Shown in pieces: positions 63,912 through 64,000 of a stretch of 64,000 nt of DNA (its first letter is position 1; each line of letters opens with the position of its first letter). The notes below the pieces were generated by a model that saw only the letters and a list, made by a program, of their open reading frames with translations, had not been told where the DNA came from and searched no databases. The stretch comes from a virus. The stretch covers positions 1 through 64,000 of IMG/VR virus record IMGVR_UViG_3300036939_000084. One strand, 5' to 3'. The translations under genes and the position numbers were made by a program.

Positions 63912-64000
63912 CTAATCAGCGTAATCGACGAGAAAATATTTCAAGTGATTAATTTCTTCAGCTTTTAAGCTATTTAGGTATTGTATCTTTTCTTCCATTA
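63912..64000 (-). CDS. End of a small minus-strand gene
   Basis: Stop TAG at 63912-63914 (minus strand). Reading back: EEKIQYLNSLKAEEINHLKYFLVDYAD, preceded by an ATG at 63996-63998. Either a 28-codon peptide or, more likely, the C-terminal end of a gene continuing past the window. Confidence 0.5.
   Translation of the reverse strand, partial: MEEKIQYLNSLKAEEINHLKYFLVDYAD

Noticed and set aside
1-64000. tRNA genes
   Set aside because: I found no segment with a cloverleaf plus GTTCRA-type T-loop; a covariance scan would be needed to exclude them fully.

Overview
The window is a 64 kb piece of a tailed-phage genome with a contractile tail (myovirus type), or of a large prophage or phage-plasmid, that lives in a cyanobacterium. 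The phage call rests on a large terminase subunit (7012-9003), a contractile tail sheath and tube (17069-21640), a gp25-like wedge protein (4408-4884), a spike/OB-fold protein (26181-28814), a baseplate J-like protein (40041-41288), a hub with peptidase domains (41564-43630), a long fibre block (46261-55486) and two lysins. The cyanobacterial call rests on the many HIP1 octamers (GCGATCGC) in genes and terminators, on IS200/IS605 transposons of a type common in cyanobacteria, and on BRO/antirepressor-like genes. No capsid, portal or polymerase gene was recognised, nor any tRNA or CRISPR array.

Layout. 1-900: end of a gene and a hairpin-rich non-coding stretch. 900-6900: mostly minus strand (RecD2-like helicase, gp25 pair, small genes, first antirepressor-like gene). 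7000-14230: terminase, small unknown genes, a 759-residue structural protein. 14250-16450: second antirepressor-like gene and small genes. 16640-21640: sheath/tube operon, the tube gene being split by an 887-base ORF-less group II intron. 21790-26110: HTH regulator pair, an IS200/IS605 element, a nuclease-like gene. 26180-41570: spike, two zinc-ribbon tail assembly proteins, fibres, a tnpB element, a J-domain protein and baseplate J, interleaved with small genes. 41560-45950: tail hub with RlpA-like and M15 domains, and a broken third antirepressor-like gene. 46260-57250: fibre/tailspike block and first lysin. 57400-64000: small genes, a BRO gene cut by a tnpB element, second lysin, possible holins.

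The outstanding feature is how genes are joined. Structural genes are not in one operon: they are broken up by small unknown genes on both strands, and the junctions reuse a small set of parts. These are (i) a 16-bp near-palindrome, TATTAAA-GG-TTTAATA, called the junction repeat or JR here, 27 copies listed; (ii) a GCAATTTGC/GCAAATTGC repeat lying just after stop codons; (iii) an intrinsic terminator, often built on HIP1; (iv) a promoter TGTGATAAAATA followed about 7-8 bases later by GTAAACAA, in front of almost every small gene. A typical junction reads stop, GCAATTTGC repeat, terminator, JR, promoter, next gene. In the second lysin the GCAAATTGC repeat (twice) and a JR sit in frame inside the coding sequence, at the border between two domains. 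I read this as a gene-cassette organisation with a shared linker, in which JR may be a recombination or regulator-binding site. That reading is inference.

Several structural genes instead use a plain extended -10 promoter (TGcTAAAAT or TGgTATAAT) followed by a leader with an intrinsic terminator directly before the start codon. That points to late-gene control by antitermination or attenuation.
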